Position numbers and translations under genes: made by a program | DNA from: Arctopsyche grandis | Taxonomy: Eukaryota > Arthropoda > Insecta > Trichoptera > Hydropsychidae | Assembly: GCF_051622035.1 (NCBI RefSeq) | Contig: NC_135356.1 | Span: 1,674,001 to 1,738,000 of the forward strand | Length of the DNA: 64,000 nucleotides | Direction: 5' to 3' | Part shown: piece by piece, positions 60,840 to 64,000 of the stretch | Numbering within the stretch: the first letter of the stretch is position 1 | Layout: each line of letters opens with the position of its first letter | The notes under the pieces: model-generated | Databases searched by the model: none | The model's input: the letters and a program-made list of their open reading frames with translations, nothing else | Told to the model about the DNA's origin: nothing

Positions 60840-62190
60840 CATGGACAATTAATTTCCATGTCTGTGCAGTCTTAACATAGCTGAGTTCAATGAGTATTTA
60901 GTGGTAAAGCCGGACATGTCAAAAAAGATGGTTACATCTAATTGATCTACCCGGCACATGGAAGCTCACTAAAGTCACCAACTCAGAGCAGCCGATGGTG
61001 CCGTTAAGAATACCACACAGAACTGAAATACCGTTAACTTTCCTTCTGTCACATAATTTTAGCAAATGAATCTCCTTGTAAATAATAAAATTACTGACAT
61101 GATAATTATGAATTTAAAAAAATTTAAATTTGATAAATCTAATGAATTTTAACTGCACTGACTATTAAGTTAATCTGTTTCATTGAATGGGGGGACCAAA
61201 TGGTAGAATTGTACTCTAATTCTAACCAGAGTAGTGTATACTATTTTAATCGTATTTACATTTTTTCAGTGAGTAGTATTTCTTATTTAGAAACCAAGTG
61301 ATTTGATGGCATTTTTTGTGATAAAATTTATATGAGAATTAAAAGTTAATTTATCATCAAAAATAACTCCCAGATCTTTGATTTGCGATGATGATGGTAA
61401 ATATTCATTGTTTATATGATAGTTATAAATAATTTTGCAGTTTGACCTACTGAACCTGACGATATTTAATCTTGTTTTTATTTTATTTAATCCTGACGAT
61501 AACCTTCTTTATATTTAAATATAATTTATTAAAAAAAACCCAATCATTTAATGTGTTTAAATTAGATTGTAGAGTAGCACAGCACAATCATTAGTGTCTT
61601 TTATGCATTTAAATATTTTAATGCAAATAAAAGCACTTTAACATCATGGAGTAAGGAGTAAGATTCAGAATGGCCGATTTTAACTGATAGTGATCTATTG
61701 GACAAATAGCTCCGAAACCAGTTTAGTAATACGCCGCTGATTCCGATACTATTTAGTTTAAATAATAAAATCTCAATATCAACTTTGTCCAAATGCTTTT
61801 CTAAAATCAGTGTAAATTGAGTCAACTTACAATTTAACAGATAAGGCACTAGAAATAAAATTTTCATATAATAATAAAATGGATAAAGTAGATCTACCAG
61901 AAGTAAAACCATGTTGTTGTGGAATAATGATGTTATAAATTCGTCTAATACTAAACTTTCAAAAAGTTTTGGAATAGTTGATAGTTGACAGATGGCTCTA
62001 TAACTCATTACGTTAAGTTTATCCCCATTTTATGAAGAGGCATTAAATAGCCAGACTTTCTGGAATTGGGAAATATACCAGTGGAAATAGATTGATTAAA
62101 GAGATAAAAAAGAGGATAAATTAATATATTGGCACATTTCTTGATAAAAATTGGGAGTATGTTGTCAGGGCCAGCAGATTAAGATATATC
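60840..62190 (-). pseudogene. Non-LTR retrotransposon reverse transcriptase, decayed (jockey/CR1-like)
   Basis: Minus-strand frames, in order: SAGPDNILPIFIKKCANI, GYLMPLHKMG, SYRAICQLSTIPKLFESLV (the NYRPISLLS block), VLLNWFRSYLSNRSLSVKIG, then after shifts IKDLGVIFDDKLTFNSHIN. This is the fingers-palm-thumb order of jockey/CR1 RTs. The catalytic YADD region and the endonuclease are missing or broken. Several stops are present. Confidence 0.75.
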
Positions 62191-62272
62191 CAGTGGCGGA
62201 TTTAATTAATTGTAATTTAGAGCCCCCCCCCCCCACTAATCATAAAGTGATTTTTTTTCAATTGTGAATTGT

Positions 62273-62990
62273 ACAGTAGCGGTCATGAAAAGGTGTTCAC
62301 CTCCAAAAAATCAATATTTTGTTGAATACTGACGTATATATGTTTTCTAATATATTTATTGTACATTAATATTGAAAACAATGTCTTTATGATATTTTAA
62401 AGTGATTCAAAATTAGTATAATTATATAATTATATTGTATATTGAAATTATCATCATTCTTGTAAATGAGTGATTTTGGGAAAAAAATTCGTAGTTCAAT
62501 GAAAATTTTTTTTCTGCCAAACTAATTTATTTATCTAAAAAAAATTACTTAAATTATATTATAAATTACAATAGCTATACAAAATACACAATTTAATATT
62601 TAGTTGGGCCTCCTTTATTTTTTAAGACTGCCTTTATTCTTCTAGGCATCGATTCCATCAGATTTTTTAGGTAATCGTCCGATATTTTGTTATACCACAC
62701 ATTTTCCAGACTTGAATGCAGTTCTCGTTTGCTACTGGGCTTCTTATCATTGATTTTAGAACCCATTATGGCCCAGAGATTCTCGATAGGGTTCAAGTCT
62801 GGGCTGTTACCTGGCCATTCCAATGACAAAATGGCCTTTGCAATAAATTCTTTCACCTAAAATTTACAGAATAAAATTAGCTTGATATTCTTAATTTTAG
62901 TTATTGATTATGATATGAGGCAGTGGAAAAAAAACACCTTACGGATTTGGCACGATGGCATGGCGCAGAATCGTCCTGGAAAATGAAAAA
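62273..62990 (-). pseudogene. Tc1-type transposase C-terminal part with an apparent intron
   Basis: Minus-strand exon 62593-62856 encodes LSLEWPGNSPDLNPIENLWA ... IKAVLKNKGGPTKY, the Tc1 DDE C-terminus. The preceding block FQDDSAPCHRAKS (ending at 62943) is separated by 86 bases with a GTAAGG donor and TTTTAG acceptor that restore the frame as CHRAKSVKEFI. The terminus CAGTAGCGGTCATGAAAAGG lies at about 62275. The N-terminal half was not found before the window end. A truncated CAGTGGCGG end sits just outside (62191-62260). Confidence 0.7.
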
Positions 62991-63172
62991 TCAGCAAAGA
63001 GATTAACAGAATCATTAATATTGTCAACAAATTTACCGTTAAATTGAATGTTTACTGGTATATATGTATATTTTATTATTGTTTAATTCTTTAGTGAATT
63101 TCTTTAGGAACATAGACCCTAATTAACAGAAATAGTAATCATAATAAATTTAAATGGCATACAATTTATACC

Positions 63173-63400
63173 GGTCTCCGTGACGGGCCCGGTACAAATT
63201 GTATGTCATTTGTTAAGACGAAAGATCAATAAAAAAGGGTCCATGGTAAACGGTACATACTCACTTAATTTGCGCGAGCAGGATACATCAGGAACAATAG
63301 GAACAGGCTTTTCTTCCCGTATTAATGTGCGTGCGCACTATCCAATTAATGCGAAATTAATAATCTTATTATGGATTTGTGTATCATAATACCGTTTAGT
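63173..63400. mobile_element. Relative of the CGGTCTCCGTGACG / GCGCGAGCAGGATACA MITE
   Basis: CCGGTCTCCGTGACGGG at 63174 and GGTAAACGGTACATACTCAC at 63246 repeat blocks of 40521-40857, but in a shorter, partly rearranged copy. The right border is unclear. Confidence 0.55.
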
Positions 63401-64000
63401 TAACGGATGTGCTCTCGCATATACATACATATTTTATAACAGTATAGTATTTCGCATTACCTTAATATTGTTGATACGTACACATTATACATACAATCAA
63501 CTATTTATATAAGTGTATCATCAGTCTTGTTTTCGGATAAATTCTTATCATCAGCCTATTAAAAGAACGTTAACTATATACATGAAATTTGGAAAAATTA
63601 AATTCGCTGATTTCATCATCGTGTAAATATAAACCTACATATTTATTATTTATTTATTTATTATTTATTTGGAAAATTTACAGTTTATTATGTTACATAG
63701 ATTGATAGTAAAAAAAACATAATTATTTTAAGTAAACCATTAATAATTTTCACATATACATAGGTAAAAAAAGAAAAGCTTAAACATTTAAAATAAACAA
63801 AAATGATAATAGAGTAAGATAATTAGAGAAAACAAAAAGAAAAAAATATAAATAACAGTATAATAAAAATATCAAAATAATAAGAATAATAAAACGATAA
63901 TAATATGATAAAAATTATGAAATAATAAAAATAATATAATATATAAAAAAGACAAAATAAATACATCAAAATAAAAATTCATAATAACAATCGTAAATTT
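63401..64000. other. AT-rich sequence, no gene
   Basis: A (TTTA)n run at about 63640-63670 is followed by GGAAAATTTACAGTTTATTA and A-rich DNA to the end. It may be the tail of a minus-strand retroelement extending out of the window. Confidence 0.4.

Overview
The window looks like an AT-rich insect nuclear genome segment. It has spliced genes with short GT-AG introns, insect-type transposons, long (TA)n tracts and many ACATACATATGTA-like strings. I cannot name the order with confidence. Host coding sequence is sparse. Three genes could be joined exon by exon with consistent splice phases, all on the minus strand: (1) an S28-family serine carboxypeptidase/protease (K12H4.7 or thymus-specific serine protease type), 4373-10987, 9 exons, 495 aa; (2) a Rab18-like small GTPase, about 17991-22568, with a likely upstream non-coding exon near 24934-25085; (3) the Hsp90 co-chaperone p23, 30113-40286, 6 coding exons, 164 aa. 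A fourth host feature is one plus-strand first exon at 51277-51519, 81 codons, product not recognised.

The rest is mostly transposable elements, many with readable ends. The first 30 kb holds many small inverted-repeat elements (MITEs). These include a group with asymmetric termini (GGTTCGGTGATTA at one end, GGTAAACGGA or GGTAATTGGA at the other) and 8-9 bp target duplications, and a second group with CAGTGGCGG ends and 8-bp duplications (hAT-like). The same stretch carries solo LTRs, a short-LTR Ty3/gypsy deletion derivative, a pair of tRNA-derived SINEs, a piggyBac-like MITE and mariner-like derivatives. Many sit inside introns, which stretch a 1.5-kb and a 0.6-kb coding sequence over several kilobases. 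The p23 gene spans 10 kb because its introns hold a Tc1/mariner relic, a palindromic element and an uninterrupted 1.1-kb (TA)n tract.

From 40.5 kb to the end the window is almost entirely DNA transposons. Two MITEs sit side by side sharing one 9-bp target duplication (40512-41133). They are followed by a composite hAT-like relic (41426-43893), an 842-bp inverted-repeat element (43987-44828) and a 6.3-kb element whose two 2.0-kb arms look like perfect inverted copies (44877-51193). After the orphan exon comes a complete 5.6-kb Mutator-like (MULE) transposon (51539-57130) with a 9-bp target duplication, matching terminal inverted repeats and an apparently intact four-exon, 759-aa transposase. 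The last 7 kb holds a foldback element interrupted by a hAT, a mariner derivative, a non-LTR reverse transcriptase pseudogene and a Tc1-type transposase fragment with an apparent intron.

The host genes have no evident common pathway (secreted protease, vesicle-traffic GTPase, chaperone cofactor). The linking theme is layered transposon insertion whose order can be read from nested target duplications.
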